From positions 15,022,322 to 15,086,321 of the forward strand of contig NC_087084.1 in the NCBI RefSeq assembly GCF_026151205.1: 64,000 nucleotides of DNA, given 5' to 3'. Numbering within the stretch: position 1 is the first letter of the stretch; every line of letters starts with the position of its first letter. Source of the DNA: Bolinopsis microptera. Its lineage: Eukaryota > Ctenophora > Tentaculata > Lobata > Bolinopsidae. The position numbers and the translations under genes were made by a program. The notes beneath the pieces are model-generated. The model was not told the origin of the DNA. It worked only from the letters and a program-made list of their open reading frames with translations, and ran no database searches. Positions 32,096 to 42,112 of the stretch are shown here, piece by piece.

Positions 32096-32672
32096 CTTTA
32101 ATTTGCAAGTATAACTATAGATTACTGGTTATATGATATACGATAGATTACTGATTATCAATATAAAATTAAAGATCTAAAGAGATTTATACAGGAACTG
32201 TGGGTCAAGAAAACGGGTTAAGTTTTATGTTTGACTCCTAGTTCCAAAATCAGTCAAAATCTGTAAAGGTTAAATAATTGATTAAATAGTTAAAATATTT
32301 AAATATAAATACACTGAATTTACTCCAGTAATTCTACGCTTGTGTTGTGTTGAAATTAGTTCGGTCCGGATTTATGTTGTTGTTATCTGCAATTTTGCTT
32401 ATAACCGGTTCAGATAAGATAAGAAAGAGTAAAAAAACCGTTTAAAATTTACTGTGATACATTTACCATGGTCTATAAGCCATCGCAATAAAAAATAATT
32501 TATGATTAGAAAAGAAAAAAGAAGATAAGGGACTTGCTGTTTTTTTGAAAAATTTGAACTTAGGTACTTTCTGTGAACGTTACTATACGTTTAGCTTTGA
32601 AAAATTAAATTTGTTCAAAATTGTGTTGTAAACGATTATGTATTCGCGACGAAAAATTTGATTTAAGAATTT
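32096..32672 (-). other. Inter-ORF region of LINE-II
   Basis: 577 bp of AT-rich sequence without an ORF or obvious hairpin separate ORF1 from ORF2. Such a long gap, against 7 bp in LINE-I, would require internal initiation or a separate transcript for ORF2. It could also be a spliced or read-through region; nothing decisive is visible. Confidence 0.5.
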
Positions 32673-34490
32673 CTACTGCATTGGCAAAAGAGATCGGAAC
32701 TCATCCCTTAAAGGCCACACCTCTTCGATTACTGTCGGTCTTCGCCTGGCCAGTTCAATGATGCAGTCCAAGAGACGCGAAACGATCCCTTTCTTGGCTG
32801 CTAAGGTTAGATGAATACCGTTCCCATTTGGATCTAGTATAGTGCACCTTTTCCTCACCAGCTCAAAGCATATTTGATGCGAGTCAAACATCAATAGATT
32901 TTCAACCTTCGTGGTTAAAATAAATAAAGACTCGTTAAACCTACGAATTTCTGGATTTAGCCAGTGATAAGTGGTTAGTGTTATGGAGTTAAAGATGAAT
33001 GTGGTGTTTGGGTATCTCTCACAATAAGTACGCAGATCATTCGCCACGACATCAAACAACGAGTAAGAACGGTGATTATACCTGGACAAATCGTTGATGC
33101 CTGCCGAAATCACCACGTAACTCATGTGAGGGAATAGGTGCTCAAACTTGTGAAGATCAGTGATTTTGTACATTGTCTCCTTGGTGCATGGCAAGTGAGT
33201 AGGAAACAAGCTGACGGGTGTGGTTGAATGAATTGAATCCGTCAATAGCAGAACACGTTCCGTTGGAATCGGAGTCGGGTCTGTTTCTGGTCTACTAGAT
33301 TGGCGGATTGGTGGTATATGCTGTGGTGTGGTGGGAGCTGAGAGTCTGCGAAAAGTTAGTGATAGTCTCTCGCCTTGTGCTGTGGGATCTGCTTTAATAC
33401 CATGTTCCCAAAAGTCCTGGGAGGACCTTGACATGCAATAAGTCTGCCCGTGTTTGAGGTGTATGGATTGTGTCGTGAGAGGTCCTATTTTGCTGCGGAA
33501 GTCAATTGTTCGGGTAGCACCGAGACTGACTGTGATTATGTTACTGGGATTGACGATGCAAGCTTCGTTGTCACTGTGCATGGGAATTGAAGATTTACCG
33601 TTCTCATAACGAGTAAGAAGGCAAGTTATGTTGTCTGTGGTGAATGTTGGGTCTTCTGTGTGATGAGCGATTGAGTCTATGATTTCAAGGAGTGGGTGAT
33701 TCGTGGGAATATCAAGTGGTTTGTGTACTGTTCTGCCATAACGATACTCTGTTCTACCAAAAAATGCTGTCTGTCGATGCCCTATCTTAGTAAAATGTAC
33801 TCCGTGGCAAACTGTCTCCAGGTCTAAATGGTCAAAGTTTATATCACACGGTTCAACAGCACCTGGTATAGTTGGTAACGTCACCGTGTTGAGCTGTGCT
33901 GGTGCTGGTGGTGGCGGTGGGGTTGATGGAGGAGTTCTTCTAGAGTTGGCGGCGCTTTCATAAGCTAACATGTCCGTGATACACTGTTTCGCTGCCGCTA
34001 TCGACTCTGTTAGTTGTTCAATAATCCTCGCATGATGGCTTTCTGCTTCTTGAAGTTTCTCGGAAATGAGGGAGGTTACGGAAGTGAACTGATGCGAATT
34101 TTTAGAAATATCATCTACATTGCTAGTTAGGTGTTGCTCTAGGTGTTGCTTTAAATGTTCATAGGCATGTGCCTTTCTATCCCTAGTTAGCATCCCTACT
34201 CCTATTGTATGATCTGTAAAACCACAGATTGTTGAATGGTATTCCGATTCATGTTTAAGTTGTTCTTCTGTCAGGGTTGAGAAGAGCTCTAAACTTGTTT
34301 TAGGAGATAATAGTGCCGTCCTAAAAGTTTTATCGTACGTACCGTCTTGTTGTGGGGGTACCAGGCAGGTCTTTGAAGAGGTAGTGAGTGGGTCACTACC
34401 TGGTAGCCCCTTGTCATCTGATGAAGGATTCGTCTCGTGAGATGGGTGGGTGGTTGGCTGATCCAATAAGTTGAGCGCGGCGTCGACCAT
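32673..34490 (-). CDS. LINE-II ORF1: coiled coil + AlkB-like dioxygenase + SGNH-like domain
   Basis: The ATG at 34490 (MVDAALNLLDQ) sits in a strong initiation context (ACCATGG), giving 605 residues; a 7-codon extension upstream starts at TTG and is ignored. Residues about 110-190 are helical and heptad-rich (ISEKLQEAESHHARIIEQL), followed by a proline run. Residues about 225-385 are AlkB-like: FGRTEYRYG, LLTRYENGKSSIPMHSDNEA (H305, D307), WEHGI (H363) and RLSLTFR (arginines about 374 and 380). H-to-H and R-to-R spacings (58 and 6) match those in LINE-I ORF1 (59 and 6). The C-terminus is SGNH-like: RVLLLTDS, ISAGINDL and GNGIHLTLAA near 559, where the usual D of DxxH is N. The inferred role is as for LINE-I ORF1. 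The coiled coil lies before the AlkB domain here and after it in LINE-I. Confidence 0.85.
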   Translation of the reverse strand: MVDAALNLLDQPTTHPSHETNPSSDDKGLPGSDPLTTSSKTCLVPPQQDGTYDKTFRTALLSPKTSLELFSTLTEEQLKHESEYHSTICGFTDHTIGVGMLTRDRKAHAYEHLKQHLEQHLTSNVDDISKNSHQFTSVTSLISEKLQEAESHHARIIEQLTESIAAAKQCITDMLAYESAANSRRTPPSTPPPPPAPAQLNTVTLPTIPGAVEPCDINFDHLDLETVCHGVHFTKIGHRQTAFFGRTEYRYGRTVHKPLDIPTNHPLLEIIDSIAHHTEDPTFTTDNITCLLTRYENGKSSIPMHSDNEACIVNPSNIITVSLGATRTIDFRSKIGPLTTQSIHLKHGQTYCMSRSSQDFWEHGIKADPTAQGERLSLTFRRLSAPTTPQHIPPIRQSSRPETDPTPIPTERVLLLTDSIHSTTPVSLFPTHLPCTKETMYKITDLHKFEHLFPHMSYVVISAGINDLSRYNHRSYSLFDVVANDLRTYCERYPNTTFIFNSITLTTYHWLNPEIRRFNESLFILTTKVENLLMFDSHQICFELVRKRCTILDPNGNGIHLTLAAKKGIVSRLLDCIIELARRRPTVIEEVWPLRDEFRSLLPMQ

Positions 34491-34515
34491 GGTAAATTTT
34501 CTTATCAGCAAACGA

Positions 34516-34569
34516 ATTTCATGCGTAATGTAAAATACAAATATTTCATGCGTAATGTAAAATACAAAT
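34516..34569 (-). repeat. 27-bp tandem duplication at the 5' end of LINE-II
   Basis: Two exact 27-bp copies (34516-34542 and 34543-34569) lie between the ORF1 start and the array border. Tandem 5' units are known as promoter monomers in some LINEs; two copies of this size are only suggestive. Confidence 0.65.
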
Positions 34570-34570
34570 A

Positions 34571-35751
34571 TGATATACAGTTCAGTGTTGTGTTTTATAG
34601 TTCAGTGTTGTGATTTACATTTCAGTGTTGTGTTTTTCAGTTCAGTGTTGTGATTTACAGTTCAGTGTTGTGTTTTACAGTTCAGTGTTGTCTTTTACAG
34701 TTCAGTGTTGTCTTTTACAGTTCAGTGTTGTGTTTTACAGTTCAGTGTTGTGTTTTACAGTTCAGTGTTGTGATTTACAGTTCAGTGTTGTGTTTCACAG
34801 TTCAGTGTTGTGTTTTACAGTTCAGTGTTGTGTTTTACAGTTCAGTGTTGTGATTTACAGTTAAGTGCTGTGATTTACAGTTCAGTGTTGTGTTTTACAG
34901 TTCAGTGTTGTGATTTACAGTTCAGTGTTATGTTTTACAGTTCAGTGTTGTCTTTTACAGTTCAGTGTTGTGTTTTATAGTTCAGTGTTGTGATTTATAG
35001 TTCAGTGTTGTGTTTTACAGTTCAGTGTTGTGATTTACAGTTCAGTGTTGTGTTTTACAGTTAAGTGTTGTGTTTTATAGTTCAGTGTTGTGATTTACAG
35101 TTAAGTGTTGTGTTATACAGTTCAGTGTTGTGTTTTATAGTTCAGTGTTGTGATTTACAGTTCAGTGTTGTGTTTTTCAGTTCAGTGTTGTGATTTACAG
35201 TTCAGTGTTTTGTTATACAGTTCAGTGTTGTGTTTTATAGTTCAGTGTTGTGATTTACATTTCAGTGTTGTGTTTTTCAGTTCAGTGTTGTGATTTACAG
35301 TTCAGTGTTGTGTTTTACAGTTCAGTGTTGTCTTTTACAGTTCAGTGTTGTGTTTTACAGTTCAGTGTTGTGATTTACAGTTAAGTGTTGTGTTTTACAG
35401 TTCAGTGTTGTGATTTACAGTTCAGTGTTGTGTTTCACAGTTCAGTGTTGTGTTTTACAGTTCAGTGTTGTGTTTTACAGTTCAGTGTTGTGATTTACAG
35501 TTAAGTGCTGTGATTTACAGTTCAGTGTTGTGATTTACAGTTAAGTGTTGTGTTATACAGTTCAGTGTTGTGTTTTATAGTTCAGTGTTGTGATTTACAG
35601 TTCAGTGTTGTGTTTTACAGTTCAGTGTTGTGTTTTACAGTTCAGTGTTGTGTTTTACAGTTCAGTGTTGTGTTTTACAGTTCTGTGTTTTGTTTCACAG
35701 TTCAGTGTTGTGATTTACAGTTCAGTGTTGTGTTTTACAGTTCAGTGTTGT
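34571..35751 (+). repeat. 20-bp minisatellite array, copy A block beyond LINE-II (~59 units)
   Basis: The unit is the same as at 19491-27974 and the variant mix matches the last kilobase before the LINE (TTAAG, GATTTAC, TTTTATAG and TTTTTCAG types). The array therefore existed before the LINE split it. It ends abruptly at a GTAACTGCCC inverted-repeat terminus. Confidence 0.93.
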
Positions 35752-36226
35752 GTAACTGCCCACATGCAACCCTTTAATAACTTTAATCAGTAATCTCATC
35801 GGGACTATTCGCTAGCGAGCAACAATGAGACTCATTAGGCGGTAACGAGCCTGTTGGTGGATGACGATCTGATCAATTTGAGTGAATACTGATATTTAAT
35901 TGACGTTCCTTAAAACCGAAGAAATTTGCGTTATACTTATAGCGCTTTACTTCGGTTACTGTCCTATAAGCAGTTTACAACCAATCAGATCATTGATTGA
36001 GTGAAGATATCACTGATTAAGTGCTGGATCACGTATCTACAAGTTCTTAAAAGGGTCACAACTCGGTTAAATTGTGAACAACTAACTTGAAATTTCGGGA
36101 AAGCACTTCAATTATCAAGCCAAATGTGTCTAGAAATTTTGAAGTTCCTAGCTGGAAGCGTTCCCACTTTATGGCGACAATAGTGAAAAAAGGGAGTGGC
36201 GTGCCACACCCACTGTAATTAATTAA

Positions 36227-38011
36227 GTTGAATGAATCATACAGTACAACCGGTCAAATTAGACTAAGTCCAATTCAATGCTTTACGGACTACTTACCAA
36301 GGCCAAATACCTCAATTATATTTCTCAGCGATTGTACACCAGAAGAAATAGAGAAAATCATTAGCGAACTCAAAAATGGAAAAGCTAGTGACATCCCTAT
36401 TCACGTCATCAAACGAACGTCTAAGATTATAAGCCCACTCCTGTCAGTATTATTTAATGAACACATGAGAAATGGAACTTTTCCAGACCGACTGAAAATT
36501 GGTAAAATTAGCCCTATATACAAAAAAGACGGTACAGAATATCTCGAAAACTATAGGCCAGTATCTACCCTAGCTGTGTTCGGAAAGTTATTTGAGAAAG
36601 TAATCTATTCCCGTTTGTACATTTTTTCTTGTGTCGCAGAACGTTTTGTTTGAGAACCAGTTTGGTTTTAGGAAGAGTCACTCAACTAACCACGCCCTTA
36701 ATTACTCAGTTGACTATGTAAACTCCCATATAAAGGAAAAGCAACATGTTTTAGGTATCTTTATCGACTTATCAAAGGCATTTGACACTATCAGTCACGA
36801 TAAACTCCTCATAAAACTTGACAAATATGGTATAAGAGGTAACGCAAACGAGCTTATTGGAAGTTACCTATCTAACAGACAGCAGTACGTTTCAGTTTTA
36901 GGTGAGGAATCTGATAAACTACCTGTTATTTGTGGAGTACCACAAATGTGTTTTAGGACCGCTACTGTTTATAATTTACATAAACGATATCTATAACTCA
37001 TCAGACCTAGGAAAATTTATACTTTTCGCTGATGACACCAATATATTTGTAGTCGACAAATCTGTCCAGAATCTCTACCAAAAAGCTAATACTATAATGA
37101 ATTCTGTTTACAATTATATGAAATGCAATCTTCTCCACATTAACATCAAGAAATGCTGTTACATTCACTTTACACCAGGAAAGAAGGATGTAACTAGTAG
37201 TAGTAGTAGTAGTAATGATCTTATTTTAACGTTGAATAACACAGTCATTAAACGTGTTGATGAAACTAAATTCCTCGGCGTTATTATAGATAAAAACCTT
37301 AACTGGAAACCTCATACTGCATATCTTAGTTCTAAATTAAAGTGTGAAGTCGGTAAACTCTGCCGTATGAGAAGATGTATACCTAAAGAGCTGTATAATG
37401 ACCTCTACCACACCCTCTTCGAATCTCATCTAGGATATGGGATCTCAGTGTGGGGAGGCATATCGAACAATAGGCTTGAACCAATATTTAAAATTCAAAA
37501 AAAGTGCACTCGTATTCTATTTGGTGATCAAGAGGCGTACAGTAATAAGTTCAAAACATGTGCTAGAACCCGCCCAATTGGATCCCAAAAACTTGGAGCC
37601 GACTTCTATAAACGAGAATCAAGTAAACCCCTTCTCAGCAGAAACAAAATACTCTGCGTGCATAATTTGTATAAGTACCACTGTCTACTTGAAATGTTTA
37701 AAATAATCAAACTTCACACTCCAATACTGATGTACAATTTATTTCAAAAGTCACCCCGACGTGATAACTACTTTATTAACCCCGATGCAACCAATTTGTT
37801 TGTATATAAATCCTCGAATATGTGGAATAAATTCCTTAAACCTTCTAGTAAGATTGACTTCTCGTCCCCAATTGCACTTGTTAAAGGTCGCATTAAAAAT
37901 ATGCTACTCAATGCTCAAAAAGCTGGAAACACTGATGAATGGTCAGAACTCAACTTTGATGGAAATGACATGTGCCTATAAGGACACACAAACTATCTTA
38001 TCTTATCTTAT
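36227..38011 (+). mobile_element. 5'-truncated LINE insertion (RT part only)
   Basis: The sequence starts inside the region just before the RT and ends 13 bp after the ORF2 stop with an (ATCTT)n tail at 37994-38011. It opens a 5.4-kb block (36227-41644) that is absent from copy B and flanked by TTAATTAA on both sides (36219-36226 and 41645-41652). Whether the whole block came in at once is unclear. Confidence 0.7.
36228..37981 (+). pseudogene. Frameshifted LINE reverse transcriptase fragment
   Basis: Three overlapping frames together read like one CR1/Jockey-group RT. 36228-36653 covers NYRPVSTLAVFGKLFEKV. From about 36631 the second frame reads NQFGFRKSHSTNHAL and IFIDLSKAFDTISHD. From about 36945 the third gives VLGPLLFIIYINDI and the catalytic FADD, then runs through the thumb and C-terminal part to a stop at 37981. 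Frame changes lie near a T-run at about 36622 and within the GVPQG motif at about 36945. It also has a short AGT trinucleotide run (SSSSSS, about 37195-37213). Endonuclease and ORF1 are missing, so it is dead. Confidence 0.88.
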
Positions 38012-40263
38012 GAGGATTCGTTGCGACGCAACAAGGCCATCGAATGAGTCGACCACCTTTGTTATTTTACTTCGGCATTACCTGCATTACAATGTAAACC
38101 AGCACTTTCAAGGAAGAGCTTTACAAGAAGCCGAAGGATCGTTCCTAAGGCCAGCGACGGTTAAGGCAAATGTTTTAAGCAAATATTTCAATCTAACGTA
38201 ACTTAATCAATAGTTAATAATAACAATCAAACACAAATACTAGACATTTTACTTTTAATTAACGTGTATTATATTATATATTATGTGTTATGTATTACAT
38301 ATTAAACTTTTTACATCCTAATATGCAATTTATTCAATAATATGGTGTGAAAATCTTTAAACAATTTATATGTTTGTGCTTGCAGCTGATATCAGGCTTG
38401 GGGTGGTGCTTTAGAAATGGTATTTCGGGTATAAGTGAAACAAGACATTATGGACTATTTATTTATAAAATTTAAACATTTAGAAAACAAGTCAGTTGAG
38501 GAAATATATTTTTTGAATAACGTTCACTTCTGCTTTAGAATTTTTATTTAAATTTTGAATTGCGCTGATAAAAATGTATGATTGAGACGAATCTTCGAGT
38601 TAAGTAGTTCACTACTATATGGACACGTTCATTTGAGTTTGAGGATATTGGTAAATATAAGTGACCCTATTAAAAGGCACAGTGTAGTTGAATTTGTCAC
38701 ACTATGAAATTACACAAACCCTTGATGGTTAGGATAATCTCCTCATCCTCTAGGCTAACTTTGTCACATAACGATATCTTAATCAGGTGATAAGATATCG
38801 CTTAAATACGGCCGGCACGGGAATGGTTACATTGTCACACTATAAACATGTGACGGAGTAAATATGGACCCCTTGCTGCCGTTTTTGACCAAATTTTTGA
38901 GTGTCCAGTTGATTGGATGGGTACATACTACATATGACCATTACCTACTTATTTGACGACTTTTTTCGTTAGATGGTGCACTCAGGTTTACTCTGTCACA
39001 CATTTAAGAAAATATGTGAAGAATGTTTAGGGCACCCTGATAAGCAATGCTGAGTAGTGTAGGTTTATTTGATGGCCTGGAAGTGCTAGGAATTGTTATT
39101 ATATTGCATATAGTCGTAAGGAATTAAAACACAGAAGGCACAAACAAGTTTACTTTGTCACATAATCTTGATGATATCTGAACATGTGTGAAATTGAACA
39201 AATAATGATATACCAGCTTAAACCCCTTATATTACGTACTATGGATCAAACAACACTGCTAGTACCATGCGCCAGTCACATAAATCATTATCGGGTGTAA
39301 TATGTTAACAGTGTCACAATTAAACTACCGCAACATGGTCAAAAATAGGGTAATTTCGTCACAAACAAATTATTATAACTCTGTTAGCTCCTTGCTGGCA
39401 AAATAACTAGTTTATCGAAATTGTTTTGATGATAAAGTTACATAGTATTTTAATAGAGGTATAGTTCTTCAAAATAGGGACAAGACATGTTTACTTTGTC
39501 ACATCAGTTATTATTAGAGTTAGGTAATCGTCATCACATTAACAGATCTTTTTCGTAGTTTGGATCGATTAATATAGGCAATAAAGCAGCTTATGCTAAT
39601 TTTTACACACTATCTTGAAATTGTTGGGGCAGGAAAAGTTAATTTTGTCACATTTTTAGTGACTTTGACAAATTTAACCTAAAATTGTTAAACTTGAGCT
39701 CTGATGTTCTGAACAATATTCTACCAATTTTTTCTGAAAGAATGTTGAATTCTAATAGAGTTACAGAATATATAGATCTTCAAAATAGGGGCAAGAAATG
39801 TTTACTTTGTCACATCAGTTATTATAAGAGTTATTATAAGAGACTATTTCATTCTATAATCATTGTTTTTAACCTATTTACGATTTCGTATCATTTTTTG
39901 TGACAATGTAAACATCAACTGATCTTAACTTGCATCAACTGCATTGTCATCATATAAAGTTTTCCCGCCTTTCAAATCAAAATCAGATATAAATAATTCG
40001 CCCAAAATTTAAAATTCCATATATTGTGACAGGATTAACCTCATTTCCCAATAACCAAGTGCCTGTATTAGCTAACTATTCAAAACAACATATTTTAGCG
40101 CTATGATGGGTACATCAACCATCAAATAATGAGTTAAAAAATAAAAGGGTTTTGAGGACACCTCACAGTAGAATAGAGGTATGGTATTCTGACTGTGACA
40201 AAGTTACCCAAATATTGCCTTGTAACCGTTCGATCCATGCCCTTTAACCAATGTTGTATCGTA
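38012..40263. repeat. Degenerate long-period repeat with TTTACTTTGTCACA motifs
   Basis: No gene is seen. A GTCACA-centred word, best form TTTACTTTGTCACAT, recurs at 38696, 38764, 38834, 38995, 39157, 39313, 39358, 39498, 39647 and 39809, and inverted as GTGACA near 39901, 40027 and 40194. Many intervals are about 140-162 bp. Two copies (around 39470 and 39782) share a longer context, AAAATAGGG-CAAGA-ATG before the motif and TCAGTTATTAT after it. This looks like an old tandem repeat that has decayed except around the motif. Confidence 0.55.
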
Positions 40264-41201
40264 CCTTAGTTCCCAAAAATTTGTGTGCCATTATATTGAG
40301 CACAATTTATTTGAGCCCGAAAAATTTGGGCAGAAAATTTGAACTCATTTGGGCGACCGAAAATTTGGGCACAAATTCTTTGAAAAATGAACGATTTTCC
40401 ACTAAAATTTCAGTTAGATATTTGCCTTAGTTCATTATTATTCCTTATTATTCCAGTCATTTTGCTTTCAATTTTAAGCATGTAGGTGGTAGTATGAGTT
40501 GTTTCACATTATGAAATTTACGATCTGCCCAGTAACTACTAAAAAATACAGTGATGATGGCACAGTACAAAATGATAGATATACAATAGTGATATTTAGT
40601 CTCTCAATCAGATAGTTTAGTCTACTTACACTCAGCATATCTTATCATACCCCTTTCACATACAATTATCATCAGTTTCATCAGACAATGTGAAAATTGA
40701 TACCCGCTTGACAGTGATCCGTGAAGTACACGCTCGTTGGATCAACGAACTTTTTGTATATTTAAAAGGGAGGCAAGATGACATAAGGAAAGGCTTTGAG
40801 AAGTCGGGTATAACTGATGCTTGTAGATCAGACTTTACGGTGGATGATAATCCATTTGCAGATCTTGTTTAAATCTCTAGCTATCCGTACCTCTAGCCAT
40901 TTGTTTTATTAGTAGCTGTTAGCTATTCCAGTTATTTCTATTCATTTAAAATATAAGCCTTTTTACTTGGTCAAGCCATGAATGACAGATTAGAAAACTA
41001 AAATTTCAAATATTATTTCACTTGGATATGAAGAAAAAGCCATCTTTCTATAGATTTCAGGGCCACAGGCCAAATGCCAAAAGTTTGGTTAGCAAAAAAT
41101 TTAGCAGACGGAAAAAATGTATGCAATTAATTTGGTCTGCAAAAAATTTGGGCGAGAGGCCCGCTCAAATTTTTTGTCGCCCAAATTTTTGGGAATTAAG
41201 G
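40264..41201. mobile_element. CCTTA-ended DNA transposon remnant with TA target site
   Basis: The ends CCTTAGTTCCCAAAAATTTG and CCTTAATTCCCAAAAATTTG (read from the right) are inverted copies flanked by TA at 40262-40263 and 41202-41203. Sub-terminal AAATTTGGGC words are repeated at both ends (40320-40380 and 41140-41195). The interior has one short transposase-like coding remnant. Confidence 0.75.
40687..40872 (+). pseudogene. Possible transposase C-terminal fragment
   Basis: About 61 codons read TRLTVIREVHARWINELFVY and GFEKSGITDAC, ending PFADLV at 40872. The pattern LTxIxxxHAxWIxELxxYL..GFxxxGI resembles the C-terminal end of pogo/Tigger-type DDE transposases. It is preceded by a TTTCATCAG acceptor-like word, so it may be a last exon. 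The fragment is too short for a firm family call. Confidence 0.4.
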
Positions 41202-41734
41202 TAATTGTTAGATTGACCTAATCTACTATATTTCAGACCAAGGAATGATAATTAGACTGTAGACAACTACAGTTAACTAAGTCACACAAAATGTGACATT
41301 TGAAACATTATAGTGCTTAACAACAATAGATTTTCTTTCTGCGCAGTGCATATGGGAGTATGTGTTACGTGGCTAATGTTCAGAACTTCTGAACGTGCTA
41401 GGTTAATAGATGTCAAAATTAAGCCACTATCGTCGAAAACGCTATTATTTTTGTTTACCAATATCCTCAAACTCGAATAAACGTGTCCGTATAGTAAAAA
41501 GCTTATTTTACATTTCGTTAGCATATCCAATATTCATGAGTTTATTATCGGATGTTTAAGTTTAACTATGTTTATTATGATATTATTATTCATTGCAATA
41601 TGGCAATAAAATTTAAATTTTGTTTTACTTAAATTTTGTTTTACTTAATTAAATTTGACGGGACTTTTAGGATATCTAACTCTAAGTTTGACCCATATCT
41701 ATAATCTCTGAAATTTCTGTGCAATTCTAAGAAG
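41202..41734. other. Non-coding spacer
   Basis: Nothing coding is seen. There is a short hairpin GTCACACAAAATGTGAC at 41281-41297. A 16-bp word (TTAAATTTTGTTTTAC) is duplicated at about 41613-41644, just before the second TTAATTAA target copy. Confidence 0.5.
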
Positions 41735-42112
41735 GGGGGGAGACAAGTGGATATTTGTAGATATTTGTAGATTAATGTAAAATGGATAATCCACGAAAAA
41801 AGTGGATGACATTCTACAAATTTATACATTTATCTCCAAAAATTCAGTAGAATTTCTGGGCACATATTTGAGATTACATTTTTTGTAGATAAATGTAGAT
41901 ATTTGTAGATTATTGTCAATGGATAATTCACGAAAATTCTACAAATTTATACATTTATCTCCAAAAATTCAGTAGAATTTCTGGGCACATATTTGAGATA
42001 TACATTTTTTGTAGATAAATGTAGATATTTGTAGATTATTGTAATGGATAATTCACGAAAAAAGTGGATGACATTATCCAAATATCTACAAATATCCACT
42101 TGGCTCCCCCCT
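41735..42112. mobile_element. MITE with GGGGGGAG...AAGTGGATATTTG ends, absent from copy B
   Basis: Inverted ends start with a G-run and GTGGATATTTGTAGATATTT. The interior is a roughly 125-bp unit repeated twice to three times (words CTACAAATTTATACATTTAT and GGGCACATATTTGAGAT). The flanking TAAGAAG (7 bp, 8 if the adjacent C is counted) is duplicated; copy B has the uninterrupted site (AATTCTAAGAAGAATTACG near 59755). Confidence 0.85.

Larger units (their letters stand above)
27975..34570 (-). mobile_element. LINE with PHD-containing ORF2 inserted in the minisatellite, LINE-II
   Basis: The minisatellite stops at about 27974 and resumes at about 34571 with the same variant types. Between them lies a - strand LINE: a short 5' leader with a 27-bp tandem duplication (34516-34569), ORF1 (32673-34490), a 577-bp gap, ORF2 (28427-32095), and a ~450-bp 3' region ending in an ACTACTAC-like tail at the array border. 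Both ORFs are intact, so the insertion is probably recent. The copy B array lacks it, so it postdates the duplication. A target duplication is not clear because the repeat context makes it ambiguous. Confidence 0.9.
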
